Translations under genes and position numbers: made by a program | Notes under the pieces: model-generated | The model's input: only the letters and a program-made list of their open reading frames with translations | Database searches by the model: none | What the model was told of the DNA's origin: nothing | DNA from: Soehngenia sp. | GTDB taxonomy: Bacteria; Bacillota; Clostridia; Tissierellales; Tissierellaceae | Length of the DNA stretch: 64,000 bases | Direction: 5' to 3' | NCBI GenBank assembly: GCA_024637045.1 | Contig: JAGXFX010000004.1 | Coordinates: 113,970 to 177,969, forward strand | Part shown: positions 6,419 to 15,461 of the stretch, piece by piece | How positions within the stretch are numbered: the first letter of the stretch is position 1 | Layout of the letters: every line of letters begins with the position of its first letter

Positions 6419-7780
6419 ATGGATGAGCTAAAAACAATAGATGAAATCCTTGATGAGATTCTTGAGCTTATCGAGGGGAAAAAATATTTTCGAATCAAGA
6501 AAATACTTGAGGACTTAAATGAAGTCGACATCGCAGATGTCCTGGACGAACTGGACCTGCACAATACACTACTTATTTTCAGGATGCTGCCGAAAGATCT
6601 TGCAGTTGATGTATTTGCACACTTTGAGCCTGAAAACCAAAGAGAAATAATTGAAGCAATAACCGATAAAGAGGTTAGAAACATAGTTGAAGAGCTATTT
6701 TTTGATGATATGATCGACCTTATTGAAGAAATGCCTGCAAATATAGTAAGCAAAGTAATTAAGCATTCAACTCCTGAAGAGCGGAAGCTTATAAATGAGT
6801 TTTTGAAATATCCACCGGACTCAGCCGGAAGCTTGATGACAATCGAGTATGTGGAGCTCCGTCAGTCCATGACGGTAAAAGAAGCCATGGAGCATATCAA
6901 GGAGACGGGACTTTCCAAAGAGACTGTCTACACCTGTTATGTAACAAATATGAACAGAAAGCTAGAAGGAATAATATCACTGAGAATACTTGTAGTATCT
7001 CCCGAGGATGCAATACTTGCAGACCTGATGGAGGACGATGCAATATATGTAGAAACCCATGATGATCAAGAAACAGTTGCAAGTGTCTTTAGAAGATATG
7101 GATTCCTGGCACTGCCTGTAGTTGATACTGAAAAAAGACTTACCGGAATTATTACAATCGACGATATTATCGATGTTATGGAACAGGAGGCCACAGAAGA
7201 CTTCCAGAGAATGGCTGCCATGGCACCTTCTGATGATCCATATATGACATCAAGTGTATTCAACCTTGCAAAACAAAGAATCGCGTGGCTCCTTGTACTG
7301 ATGGTTGCCGCAACCATATCAGGTCAGATAATCAGTAGTTACGAGGGAATATTAAGTTCTGTTGTAATTCTTGCATCATTTATGCCCATGCTTATGAACA
7401 CCGGTGGTAGTTCAGGAAGCCAGGCATCAACACTTGTAATTCGTGGTCTGGCAACAGGAGAAATCGAGATGAAGGATTCCGCAAAGGTCCTTTGGAAGGA
7501 GTTCAGGATTAGTATTATAGTGGGAGTTGTTCTTGCAGCAGTAAATTTCGCAAGACTTATGCTTATTACCAGAGCTGGATTCCTTGTTTCCATTACTGTA
7601 TCCTTGACATTGATTGTAACAGTTGTAATTGCAAAATTATTGGGCGGACTTGCTCCAATGGTTGCCAAGATGTTTAAGGTCGACCCTGCAATAATGGCTG
7701 GTCCACTGATCACTACATTTGTAGATGCAATCAGTCTGATTGTTTATTTTTCAATAGCTACAATGCTTCTTAGTGCATAA
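6419..7780 (+). CDS. mgtE: magnesium transporter MgtE
   Basis: A 453-residue Mg2+ channel/transporter of the plasma membrane. The N-terminal acidic helical MgtE_N domain covers about residues 1-125, two CBS domains about 130-255 (..ITIDDIIDVMEQEATEDFQRM), and five membrane helices about 285-450 including the pore region PMLMNTGGSSGSQASTLVIRGLATGEI. MgtE normally gates on cytosolic Mg2+ through the N and CBS domains. GGAGG lies 6 nt upstream of the ATG and is the element that the leader could sequester. It stands alone, followed by AT-rich intergenic sequence. Confidence 0.96.
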   Translation: MDELKTIDEILDEILELIEGKKYFRIKKILEDLNEVDIADVLDELDLHNTLLIFRMLPKDLAVDVFAHFEPENQREIIEAITDKEVRNIVEELFFDDMIDLIEEMPANIVSKVIKHSTPEERKLINEFLKYPPDSAGSLMTIEYVELRQSMTVKEAMEHIKETGLSKETVYTCYVTNMNRKLEGIISLRILVVSPEDAILADLMEDDAIYVETHDDQETVASVFRRYGFLALPVVDTEKRLTGIITIDDIIDVMEQEATEDFQRMAAMAPSDDPYMTSSVFNLAKQRIAWLLVLMVAATISGQIISSYEGILSSVVILASFMPMLMNTGGSSGSQASTLVIRGLATGEIEMKDSAKVLWKEFRISIIVGVVLAAVNFARLMLITRAGFLVSITVSLTLIVTVVIAKLLGGLAPMVAKMFKVDPAIMAGPLITTFVDAISLIVYFSIATMLLSA

Positions 7781-7848
7781 GTTCCAACTAGCATTTGTCA
7801 ACAAAATATATATTAAATAATTTTAAAAAATAAATATAAAGAGTGCAA

Positions 7849-7917
7849 TTGACAAAAGAAGGGTATAATAGTATAATAATTCGTTTGGTTGACATGACCT
7901 TCTATTTGTGTTATAAT
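7849..7917 (+). promoter_or_regulatory. tandem consensus promoters of veg
   Basis: Two complete consensus promoters lie in tandem: TTGACA 7849-7854, 17 nt, TATAAT 7872-7877; and TTGACA 7889-7894, 17 nt, TATAAT 7912-7917. Bacillus subtilis veg is also known for tandem, very strong promoters. Confidence 0.88.
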
Positions 7918-7999
7918 ATTTACATGATGAGTGTCCCTAACACACTCCTTCTGTCCCCAGAGTTTGGGAGAATGAAATGGAAGGTGGTTCTCTAACAGT

Positions 8000-8260
8000 A
8001 TGAATAGTGTAGCTCAGATCAAAAAAGACCTAGAAGGGTGTATAGGCAAAAAAGTAATTCTCAGAGCAAACCGAGGTAGAAAGAAGACAACAGTGAGAGA
8101 GGGAGTACTTGAATCAGCCTACCCAAGCTTATTTGTAGTTAGGATAAGCAACGATTACGACAGCACGAGAACGGTATCTTATACTTATTCTGATGTGCTT
8201 ACATCAACAGTAGAAGTAACAATCTGCGAAGAAGCAGACAGACTTATTAGTATATCTTAA
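8000..8260 (+). CDS. veg: Veg family protein (biofilm-formation stimulator)
   Basis: An 86-residue protein with the Veg signature GKKVILRANRGRKKTTVREGVLESAYPSLFVV, full length for the family. In B. subtilis Veg stimulates biofilm formation by affecting the SinR/SlrR circuit; the role in clostridia is not established. It sits directly before ispE, as in Bacillus, and has its own strong promoters and terminator. The leader from about 7924 to 7999 is long for such a small gene. Confidence 0.9.
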   Translation: MNSVAQIKKDLEGCIGKKVILRANRGRKKTTVREGVLESAYPSLFVVRISNDYDSTRTVSYTYSDVLTSTVEVTICEEADRLISIS

Positions 8261-8264
8261 GACA

Positions 8265-8289
8265 ACCTACCTTATGGTAGGTTTTTCTA
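8265..8289 (+). terminator. terminator of veg
   Basis: ACCTACC and GGTAGGT around TTAT, followed by TTTTTC. It overlaps the first codons of the longest possible ispE frame (ATG 8274), arguing against that start. Confidence 0.85.
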
Positions 8290-8366
8290 TGCAAAAAAAT
8301 GATATGGAACGGTCTTTGTGGTATAATTATCTGGTATTAAATCTAGAGAAAATGGAGCGATCGACA

Positions 8367-9209
8367 TTGAGAGTTGAAGAGAATGCCTATGGCAAGATAA
8401 ACCTTGCACTGGATGTCCTATATAAAAGAGAAGATGGTTATCACGAAATTAATAGCATCATGCAACAAATAAGCTTGCATGATACGGTAATAATAAATGA
8501 AGGTGGCAGGGGTGTAAAAATATTCTGTGACAACAGTCTTGTACCCCTTGACCATACAAACCTTGTGCACAAGGCATGGGATGAGATTAGGAAGCTGACC
8601 GGAACAAAATCAGGTATCAGTGTTGAAATACACAAGGTAATCCCAGTAGCGGCAGGACTTGCAGGAGGAAGCTCAAACGGAGCTGCGGTACTATTGGGAC
8701 TTAATAAAATGTGGAAGCTTGGACTTTCTCGTGATGATTTGAGGACTATTGGCAAGAGAATCGGTGCTGATATTCCATTCTGCATCCTTGGCGGAACTGC
8801 CCTAGCCCAAGGAATCGGAGAGAAGCTCACAAGCCTCAAGCCATTTAAGGATAAACACATACTTCTTGCAAATCCTGGGATTGGAATTTCAAGTGCCTAC
8901 GCATACAGCAAGCTCAATATTCCAGAGATAAGAAAACCAATGGATAGCTTAATTAAGTGCATTGAAAAGGATGACCAGAAGTGCCTTGCAGATGGAATGT
9001 TCAATGTATTTGAAGATTCCATAATGCCTGAGAATCCAATAATTGGAGATATAAAAAAGATGATGGAAGAAAACGGCGCTCTTGGAGCTTTGATGAGCGG
9101 AAGCGGTGCATCTGTATTTGGTCTTTATGATGATAAAGAGAAGTTGGAGTTTGCAAGAAAGAAGCTCCAGGATATTATTCCATACGTATTCCATGTTACT
9201 ACAGTCTAA
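8367..9209 (+). CDS. ispE: 4-diphosphocytidyl-2-C-methyl-D-erythritol kinase
   Basis: A GHMP kinase phosphorylating the 2-hydroxyl of CDP-methylerythritol in the MEP isoprenoid pathway. It shows KINLALDVL near the N-terminus, the ATP loop PVAAGLAGGSSNGAA and the C-terminal GALMSGSGASVFG. I chose TTG 8367, after TGGAGCG, giving 280 residues as usual for IspE. ATG 8352 is possible. ATG 8274 lies in the veg terminator and upstream of a likely -10 box (TATAAT near 8319). The position after veg matches the conserved Firmicute order. Confidence 0.93.
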   Translation: MRVEENAYGKINLALDVLYKREDGYHEINSIMQQISLHDTVIINEGGRGVKIFCDNSLVPLDHTNLVHKAWDEIRKLTGTKSGISVEIHKVIPVAAGLAGGSSNGAAVLLGLNKMWKLGLSRDDLRTIGKRIGADIPFCILGGTALAQGIGEKLTSLKPFKDKHILLANPGIGISSAYAYSKLNIPEIRKPMDSLIKCIEKDDQKCLADGMFNVFEDSIMPENPIIGDIKKMMEENGALGALMSGSGASVFGLYDDKEKLEFARKKLQDIIPYVFHVTTV

Positions 9210-9334
9210 AATATCTTTACATTACGGACCAAAGATTTATAGTTACACTACAAGTGCAATTAATATGCCATAAAAACACTGATAAACGACAAAAGATTAT
9301 TTAGGATTCATCCCTGAGTGGGATAATAAGAAAA

Positions 9335-9370
9335 CAGCATCACTATTTTAGGTGGCGATGCTGCTTTCTT
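9335..9370 (+). terminator. probable terminator after ispE
   Basis: CAGCATC (9335-9341) pairs with GATGCTG (9357-9363), then CTTTCTTTG. The rest of 9210-9438 is AT-rich with no coding signal seen. Confidence 0.65.
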
Positions 9371-9438
9371 TGTGCCCATTATTGGACATTATAAGCTGAC
9401 ATTATCAAAAGATAAACACAATTATATTAATTTGATTA

Positions 9439-9496
9439 TTGACAAATTGTACTAGAGGGAATATACTCAATGCAGAAAGTATATGTATACAAATAC
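9439..9496 (+). promoter_or_regulatory. cupin gene promoter with GntR-type operator
   Basis: TTGACA (9439-9444), 17 nt, TATACT (9462-9467). Just downstream, GTATATGTATACAAATAC (9479-9496) differs at one base from the perfect palindrome before the TRAP operon (10159-10176). The TGTATACA core fits FCD-type GntR operators; the gene at 13316 is the natural candidate regulator. Confidence 0.75.
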
Positions 9497-9596
9497 AGTA
9501 TATTTAAATAATATTACTTTTTTATACGGAAAATTGATAACTTAACTAAACTGATCAGAAGATTACATTTAAAACTTGTTTTGAGGAGGACGAAAT

Positions 9597-9971
9597 ATGA
9601 TTAAGAAAGTAGATGGATTTGTAGAATACGAAAATCGTCGTGGGGGAAATGGAATCATCAGAATGTTTAATGTGATGGAAGATATTATATTTGAGGATGT
9701 GAATTGGCTAGGTATGGTTGAATTGGATCCTGGTAGCAGTATAGGGATTCATACGCATCATGGAGAAGGAGAATTATATCACATTCTAGAAGGTAAAGGA
9801 ATTTTCAATGATAACGGAACAGAAGTAAAAGTAAGTCCTGGCAGCTTTTGTTTAATCGAACCAGACCAATGTCATGGTTTGATGAATACATCTAATACCG
9901 AAAAAATGGTCATGTTAGCATGCGTTTTTAAACATTTTCGAACGGGTGAGAAAACCTGGACAAATAAATAA
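9597..9971 (+). CDS. cupin domain protein
   Basis: A 124-residue single-domain cupin with the metal-binding motif 1 HTHHGEGELYHILEG and motif 2 around PDQCHGLMN. Such small cupins bind a metal and act as isomerases, dioxygenases, decarboxylases or sensors, so no reaction can be assigned. The ribosome-binding site GAGGAGGACG precedes the ATG. It shares its operator sequence with the TRAP transporter operon downstream, implying a role in use of the same substrate. The 5' leader is about 120 nt with no structure I recognise. Confidence 0.82.
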   Translation: MIKKVDGFVEYENRRGGNGIIRMFNVMEDIIFEDVNWLGMVELDPGSSIGIHTHHGEGELYHILEGKGIFNDNGTEVKVSPGSFCLIEPDQCHGLMNTSNTEKMVMLACVFKHFRTGEKTWTNK

Positions 9972-10117
9972 ACTAGTACAGATTTATTTGGTACATAAAT
10001 TGAACTTAGGAGTAATTATCAACCGATTCTATCTAAATTCTATTTGTGAAAATTTATTTTGTAGTTAAATCATTTACTTAAGACCACTTAACAAGAGTAA
10101 TAAAAATGAACTTTATG

Positions 10118-10176
10118 TTGACATTTAACTGAATTAGAGTATATAGTTAGTTAGCAAAGTATATGTATACATATAC
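10118..10176 (+). promoter_or_regulatory. TRAP operon promoter with perfect 18-bp palindromic operator
   Basis: TTGACA (10118-10123) is followed at 17-18 nt by a TATA-rich -10 (ATATAG/TATAGT, 10141-10147). The operator GTATATGTATACATATAC (10159-10176) is a perfect palindrome just downstream of the predicted start site, placed for repression. Confidence 0.78.
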
Positions 10177-10196
10177 AATAAAAAGGAGGAAAAAAG

Positions 10197-11231
10197 ATGA
10201 AAAAGAAAATTGTATTATTATTAGTTCTTTCAATCGTATTAATCGTATTTGCAGCAGGATGCTCTCCAAAAGCAGCAGAAACAGGAACTCCAGCTGAATC
10301 TTCAACTGATGTAGAGCCTATCTCAATAAAACTTGGGCATGCAATGAGCGAGGGAACTGAATCATCGAAGTTGATCCACGAGTTTGCAGTTGCGGTTACA
10401 GAAAAAACTGAGGGAAGAGTTACAATTGATGATTTTCCAAACAATATGCTAGGCAATGAATCAGAGATGCTTGAGCAGATGCAAATGGGATCACTGGAAG
10501 CAGCAGCCCTTATGGTCGGACCAATGCAGAGTATTGATATGAAGCTTGCAATAGAGGATCTTCCATATATGTGGAAAGATGCACAGCATGCAAGAGATGC
10601 CTATAATGGCGAATTTGGAAATGAAATATCTAAAATCGTTGCAGAACATGAACTTCATAATGTAGCATTTATCGAGTGGGGTTTTAGACATATTACAAAT
10701 AATATAAGACCGATAGTAAATCCAGAAGATCTTAGCGGAGTCAAGATTAGAGTTGCACAAACAAAAATGAGAGTAGATACGTTTGAGGCTCTTGGTGCAA
10801 TGCCTCAGGTATTATCTTTCAGTGAACTTTATGGTGCTCTTCAATCAAACGTTGTCGATGCACAGGAAAATCCTCTTGGTAACATCGTCGCAGCAAAGTT
10901 TAGCGAAGTGCAAAAATATCTTTCTTTAACAGGACATTTTTATAATACTGCAATGCTGATGTTCACTGATGAAGTGTGGGATCAGATTTCTGCTGAAGAC
11001 AAGGCTATAATAGAAGCTGAGGCGGCAATTACAGCAAAGAAAGTCACTGATTTCAACGATCAAGAAGAATCAAAATATATCGACCAGTTGAAGCAGGAAG
11101 GCATGATAGTAAATGACGATGTAAATAAGGCTGCCTTTATTGAGAAAACCCGTGGCGTTTACGAAAAATGGGAAGAGGAAGTATTTGGAAAAGAGCTGAT
11201 GGATATCTATAGAGATGCTTCTGGATATTAA
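10197..11231 (+). CDS. dctP: TRAP transporter substrate-binding protein DctP (lipoprotein)
   Basis: The extracytoplasmic solute receptor of a TRAP transporter, 344 residues. The lipoprotein signal peptide ends in the lipobox FAAGC (Cys near residue 22), so it is probably anchored in the outer leaflet of the cell membrane. The family segment GVKIRVAQTKMRVDTFEALGAMP carries the Arg that usually clamps a substrate carboxylate, followed by SELYGALQSNVVDAQENP. Substrates are usually organic acids; the specific one is unknown. It follows AAAAGGAGGAAAAAAG and heads the dctPQM order under the GntR-type operator. Confidence 0.93.
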   Translation: MKKKIVLLLVLSIVLIVFAAGCSPKAAETGTPAESSTDVEPISIKLGHAMSEGTESSKLIHEFAVAVTEKTEGRVTIDDFPNNMLGNESEMLEQMQMGSLEAAALMVGPMQSIDMKLAIEDLPYMWKDAQHARDAYNGEFGNEISKIVAEHELHNVAFIEWGFRHITNNIRPIVNPEDLSGVKIRVAQTKMRVDTFEALGAMPQVLSFSELYGALQSNVVDAQENPLGNIVAAKFSEVQKYLSLTGHFYNTAMLMFTDEVWDQISAEDKAIIEAEAAITAKKVTDFNDQEESKYIDQLKQEGMIVNDDVNKAAFIEKTRGVYEKWEEEVFGKELMDIYRDASGY

Positions 11232-11236
11232 AGGCG

Positions 11237-11713
11237 GTGGAATATTTGAATAAATTTATTGATATATCTTTCAAACTTCTCGAATGGATTTGTATAGCAA
11301 GCATGAGTGCATTTGTTATTCTAATATTTGTTCAGGTTATAACGAGAAGATTGGGAATTTCTGTACCATGGACTGATGAATTGGCAAGATATGTGCTAAT
11401 TTATGCAACATTCGTTGGTACAGCCATTGCAACTAGAAGAGGGCTGCATCTTGGGGTAGACTATTTTGTAAATAAATTACCTCGAAAAGCAAAAAAAATA
11501 GTAAAATATTTTATTCTTGGAATGGGGATATTTTTCCAAGGAGTACTCTTGATTTATGGAACCAGGCTAGCCATTCTTTCGATTAATACGGTTTCTCCAA
11601 TTCTACAATGGTCGACTGGGCTAATATTCTTGGTTATACCTATAACAGCAGCCCTTACTATTTTGGTGCTGATACAAGAACAAATCCTTAGTAGTAAGGT
11701 GGTGCAAGAATAA
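11237..11713 (+). CDS. dctQ: TRAP transporter small permease DctQ
   Basis: A membrane protein of up to 158 residues with four helices and the family motif PWTDELARYVLIYATFVGTAIATRRGLHLGVD. It couples the binding protein to the large permease. GTG 11237 is the longest start; TTG 11246 has better spacing after AAGGCGGTGG and may be the real one. It overlaps dctM by one base (TAATG). Confidence 0.92.
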   Translation: MEYLNKFIDISFKLLEWICIASMSAFVILIFVQVITRRLGISVPWTDELARYVLIYATFVGTAIATRRGLHLGVDYFVNKLPRKAKKIVKYFILGMGIFFQGVLLIYGTRLAILSINTVSPILQWSTGLIFLVIPITAALTILVLIQEQILSSKVVQE

Positions 11714-13008
11714 TGATAGTAACTATACTTATTATTTTTCTAGGATTGATATTCCTAGGTCTTCCAATTGCGTTTTCTATGGGAACAACAACATCCATAA
11801 TGATACTTGCAAACGGCTGGGATTTAGAAATGGTTGTACAGAAAGCTTTCATGGGTGTCAATTCATTTTCACTACTGGCCTTGCCTCTATTTATACTTGC
11901 AGGAAACATTATGGGCGAGGGAGGATTGACAAGACGGCTGTTAAAGTTAGCAGACGCAATAATGGGGCGACTTCCGGGCGGTATGGCGATAACTAGCATT
12001 GCAACATGTGCATTATTCGGAACGGTTTCTGGATCTACTGTGGCTACAACTTTTGCTATAGGATCAGTCATGGCTCCGGAGCTTAAAAAACAAAATTATG
12101 ACAAGGGATTTATTGCCTCAATTCTAGGACCGTCTGGAACTCTGGGGATGCTAATTCCACCAAGTATAACTATGGTTATTCTTGGCGTTACCCTTAACAT
12201 TTCGATTGGCAAGCTGTTTATGGCAGGGTTCCTGCCTGGCATATTATTGGCGATACTTATGAGTGTCTATGCAGCTTTCATGGCTAAATCAAAAGGATTT
12301 GGCACTGTTCGAAACAAAAAAACTTCACTGAAAGAGTTTGCACTAATTTGTGCAGATGCGTTTTTACCCCTTATGACACCTGTGATAATACTTGGAGGTA
12401 TATTTACAGGAACTTTCACCTCTACTGAAGCTGCTGCTGTTGCGGTGGTATATGGGTTGTTTCTTGCTATATTTTATAGAGAGTTAAATTGGAGTAATAT
12501 GGGCAAAATTTTACTTGACTCCACAGTATCTTCAGCTACGATTCTTATAATAATTGCTGTAAGTAACGCTTTTGGATGGCTATTGACTGTAGCAAAAGTA
12601 CCTTCTATGGTTGCAAGCTTCTTCCTACAATATGCAAGTACTCCGCTTACATTCCTGTTGATTGTATCTGGAATACTTATACCTCTTGGAATGGTTATGG
12701 AGGTTACATCAATTATCATACTTCTAGGGCCTATTTTCATGCCGATTGCTATAAGCTACGGGATTGATCCTGTACACTTTGGCCTCGTCTTTATGATGAA
12801 TTTTGCATTGGCAAATATAACACCTCCAGTTGGAGTATCTACCTTAGCAGGATTGGCTGTCACAGATCCAATTATGGGTCTTGAGGATACTGTCCCATAC
12901 TTGTGGCATATTATGGTCGTAATGGTAATATCGATTTTATTAGTAATATTTTTTCCACAGATATCTTTATTCTTACCAAACTTATTCGGAGTAGGAAGTG
13001 TTGGGTAA
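11713..13008 (+). CDS. dctM: TRAP transporter large permease DctM
   Basis: A 431-residue permease with about 12 hydrophobic helices and the family signatures LPLFILAGNIMGEGG, GSGSTVATTFAIGSVM-like, LGPSGTLGMLIPPS and FTSTEAAAVAVVYGL. It performs sodium- or proton-driven import with DctP and DctQ. It is the last gene of the TRAP operon; an inverted repeat at 13114-13172 lies about 100 nt downstream. Confidence 0.94.
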   Translation: MIVTILIIFLGLIFLGLPIAFSMGTTTSIMILANGWDLEMVVQKAFMGVNSFSLLALPLFILAGNIMGEGGLTRRLLKLADAIMGRLPGGMAITSIATCALFGTVSGSTVATTFAIGSVMAPELKKQNYDKGFIASILGPSGTLGMLIPPSITMVILGVTLNISIGKLFMAGFLPGILLAILMSVYAAFMAKSKGFGTVRNKKTSLKEFALICADAFLPLMTPVIILGGIFTGTFTSTEAAAVAVVYGLFLAIFYRELNWSNMGKILLDSTVSSATILIIIAVSNAFGWLLTVAKVPSMVASFFLQYASTPLTFLLIVSGILIPLGMVMEVTSIIILLGPIFMPIAISYGIDPVHFGLVFMMNFALANITPPVGVSTLAGLAVTDPIMGLEDTVPYLWHIMVVMVISILLVIFFPQISLFLPNLFGVGSVG

Positions 13009-13113
13009 GTAAGTATCGATTTAGAAGCATAGGCAGTATATTTATAAATGAGTAAAACAATATATAATATTGACTGCATCAAAATTTTTTCTTCACGAAA
13101 CGATTTTCAATTG

Positions 13114-13176
13114 AATCTCCCTGTCAAATGTTATTATTGATCTTAAATGAGCAAACCATTGACAGAGAGATTTCTT
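13114..13176 (+). terminator. possible terminator/long hairpin after the TRAP operon
   Basis: AATCTC-C-CTGTCAA (13114-13127) pairs with TTGACAG-A-GAGATT (13159-13172) with one mismatch around a 31-nt loop, followed by TCTTT. The loop is long for a terminator, so a regulatory role is possible. Confidence 0.45.
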
Positions 13177-13242
13177 TAAGTCAAAAGTTGTTGCGTAGAA
13201 TGTAAATCATAAATGAGCACAATTTGAATTACATTTCATCTG

Positions 13243-13271
13243 TTGACATCAAAGTTCGTCGAAGGTATACT
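13243..13271 (+). promoter_or_regulatory. promoter of the GntR-type regulator gene
   Basis: TTGACA (13243-13248), 17 nt, TATACT (13266-13271). The expected start of transcription near 13278 excludes the longer TTG 13271 reading frame and supports the GTG start at 13316. Confidence 0.8.
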
Positions 13272-13315
13272 TGAATAGTAGCTTTATCAGAATAGTCTGG
13301 AAAGGGGTAATAGAT

Positions 13316-13990
13316 GTGGCCTTACAAAAACTAAAAACAAAGGGAACATTGTCTGATAAGGCATATCTTTCCCTAAAAGAAAACATACTATCTTTGGATT
13401 TAAAGCCTGGCGAAGTTCTTTTGGAAGACAGTCTTTCAGATATGCTTGGTATAAGCAGGACACCTATTAGAGAAGCTTTGAAAAAGCTCTCTTATGAAGG
13501 CCTGGTTAGTTATTTAAATGGTAGAGGCACCTATGTAACCGAGCTAAATACTGAATATTTTTTAAATATCTATGACATCAGACTTTCATTGGAAAAATTG
13601 TCTATCAGACTGGCATGTAAAAATCAAACCGCAGAGGATATCACTCAATTGCGCAAGTTGATACAAAAACAAAATGAGATTATAAACAAGGATGTATTGG
13701 ATGATAGATATTATCTTGAAATCGATACAAAGATTCACATGACAATTGCCAGAATAAGCAGAAATGATGTATTGATAAAATATCTAAATCAAATATATGA
13801 GTCATACAAAAGATATCTGTTCTTTACAAACTTTGAGAACAGAGCGCTGACTGTAACGGATGAACATTCAAAGATTATTGACTTCATTGAGACTGGGAAG
13901 GTCGATGAAGCAGTACAAAGCATGGAAACTCATCTTGAAGGCGTAAAGAATTCCATATACTCAGCTTTGGTGAAAGCCGGGAAAAAATAA
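13316..13990 (+). CDS. GntR family transcriptional regulator (FCD type)
   Basis: A 224-residue regulator with an N-terminal winged helix (about 15-75: SDKAYLSLKENILSLDLKPGEVLLEDSLSDMLGISRTPIREALKKLSYEGLV) and an all-helical FCD effector domain with the conserved segment around EIDTKIHMTIARIS and DEHSKIIDFIETG. FCD domains usually bind carboxylates, often through a metal. GTG 13316 has AAAGGGG 8 nt upstream. TGTATACA-centred palindromes before the cupin gene, the TRAP operon and the aminotransferase make it the likely local repressor. Confidence 0.9.
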   Translation: MALQKLKTKGTLSDKAYLSLKENILSLDLKPGEVLLEDSLSDMLGISRTPIREALKKLSYEGLVSYLNGRGTYVTELNTEYFLNIYDIRLSLEKLSIRLACKNQTAEDITQLRKLIQKQNEIINKDVLDDRYYLEIDTKIHMTIARISRNDVLIKYLNQIYESYKRYLFFTNFENRALTVTDEHSKIIDFIETGKVDEAVQSMETHLEGVKNSIYSALVKAGKK

Positions 13991-14001
13991 AAAAATTTAA
14001 T

Positions 14002-14030
14002 GTTCAGTGTATACATATACATATACGCTG
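14002..14030 (+). promoter_or_regulatory. third GntR-type operator, upstream of the aminotransferase
   Basis: The TGTATACA core (14008-14015) is followed by TATAC (14016-14020), matching the right half of the palindrome at 10159-10176; a further ATATAC and CGCTG extend the dyad with CAGTG. No convincing -35/-10 pair is visible with it. Confidence 0.6.
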
Positions 14031-14134
14031 AGTTGGGTTAGTCTTGTTTGATGGATTAAAGACTACAAATAAATTAAATATATCAATACGAAGAGATATC
14101 TTTTATATAAAAGAATTTAGAGGAGGCAACGCAA

Positions 14135-15313
14135 ATGATTAGAATTAATGAAAGATCAAAGGGCTTTGGTTTTGAAGGTGGCCTTTATGACATATATCAA
14201 AAAGCACTTCAGTTAGAGTCAGAAGGCAAGTCAATTATCCATATGGAAATTGGGAAACCTGATTTTGATTCACCTGAAGTTGCAAAGGAAGCTGCAAAAA
14301 AGGCCTTGGATGATGGATTTGTTCATTATACTGAGATGATTGGAATAGAACCTTTGAGAAAAGCCATTACGGGAAAATACAAGAGAGACTATAATTTGGA
14401 ATATAGTTATAAGGATGAAATTGTTGTAACAGCAGGAGCCTGCGAGGCGATAGGAATAATAATGTTAACAATGATGGAACCTGGAGAAGAGATACTTATA
14501 CCGAGTCCATTTTTCTCAGCATATTCAGAACAAGCCATAATCGCTAATGTAAATGTAGTTGAAGTACCATTGAAAATGGAAAATAATTTCAGTCTTAAAG
14601 CAGAAGATTTAAGGAAGAGCATAACAGAAAAAACAAAGATAATTTTAGTAAATACTCCTCACAATCCAACAGGAGCTATTGTTGAAGAAGAAGATTTAAG
14701 AGATATTGCAGCCCTTGCCATAGAAAAAGACTTGCTTGTTATTTCTGATGAAACATATGACCAGTTTGTATTTGGTGGTAAGCACTTCAGCATTGCAAGC
14801 ATAGATGGTATGAAGGAAAGAACCCTTGTAGTAAATTCATCTTCGAAGACATTCTCAATGACAGGATGGAGAATAGGATATGTGATGGGACCTGCATGGA
14901 TATTGAAATACTTGAACAAGGTACATCAGAATTTCTCTACTTGTGCCACTTCATTTGCTCAAGTTGGAGCTGCAGAAGCATACAACAATGGAGATCAGTT
15001 TACAAAGGATATGTTAAAGGAATTTGAAAGAAGAGGAAAATTGGTTTACGAATCATTAAAAGATGTAAAGGGACTAAAACTACTTGAACCAAAAGGTGCC
15101 TTTTATGTTTTTATAAACATAGAAGAGCTTGGAATGGATGAAAGTAAATTTTGTGATTATATCCTTGAAGAAGCAGGAGTAGCAATAGTTCCTGGAGATT
15201 CTTTTGGAAAATACGGCAAAGGATTTGTACGTCTGTGCTATGCATGTTCCTACGAGCAGATTCAAGAAGCCATGGATAGGATAAAGAAAGCCGTGCAAAA
15301 ATTAACTAATTGA
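14135..15313 (+). CDS. pyridoxal phosphate-dependent class I/II aminotransferase
   Basis: A 392-residue aspartate-aminotransferase-fold enzyme. The PLP-binding lysine lies in SSSKTFSMTGWRIGY, with the NTPHNPTGA and SDETYDQFVF motifs before it and the substrate-carboxylate Arg in GFVRLCYA near the C-terminus. Substrate specificity cannot be read from the sequence; many relatives use aspartate, aromatic or branched-chain amino acids. It follows AGAGGAGG. The shared operator and its place beside the TRAP transporter suggest that it processes the imported acid or its amino counterpart. Confidence 0.92.
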   Translation: MIRINERSKGFGFEGGLYDIYQKALQLESEGKSIIHMEIGKPDFDSPEVAKEAAKKALDDGFVHYTEMIGIEPLRKAITGKYKRDYNLEYSYKDEIVVTAGACEAIGIIMLTMMEPGEEILIPSPFFSAYSEQAIIANVNVVEVPLKMENNFSLKAEDLRKSITEKTKIILVNTPHNPTGAIVEEEDLRDIAALAIEKDLLVISDETYDQFVFGGKHFSIASIDGMKERTLVVNSSSKTFSMTGWRIGYVMGPAWILKYLNKVHQNFSTCATSFAQVGAAEAYNNGDQFTKDMLKEFERRGKLVYESLKDVKGLKLLEPKGAFYVFINIEELGMDESKFCDYILEEAGVAIVPGDSFGKYGKGFVRLCYACSYEQIQEAMDRIKKAVQKLTN

Positions 15314-15397
15314 TGATTTTTGTTATATAGGCTATATTCCCTGTGTAAAAAGCCAGCTTTAGGATAAATATATGTGGTAGGGTCTTTCTATATGGAG

Positions 15398-15427
15398 ATT
15401 GTCAAAAATACGACAATTTGATATAGT
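15398..15427 (+). promoter_or_regulatory. promoter with inverted repeat upstream of the RocB-like gene
   Basis: TTGTCA (15399-15404), 17 nt, TATAGT (15422-15427). An inverted repeat ATTGTC (15398-15403) / GACAAT (15412-15417) covers the -35 and may be an operator. Confidence 0.6.
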
Positions 15428-15461
15428 ATATATAGAACCCAACAAGGAGGAGATTTATATA

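Noticed and set aside
8274..8366. Longer ispE start at ATG 8274
   Set aside because: It overlaps the veg terminator, precedes a likely -10 box near 8319, and would add 31 residues not typical of IspE.
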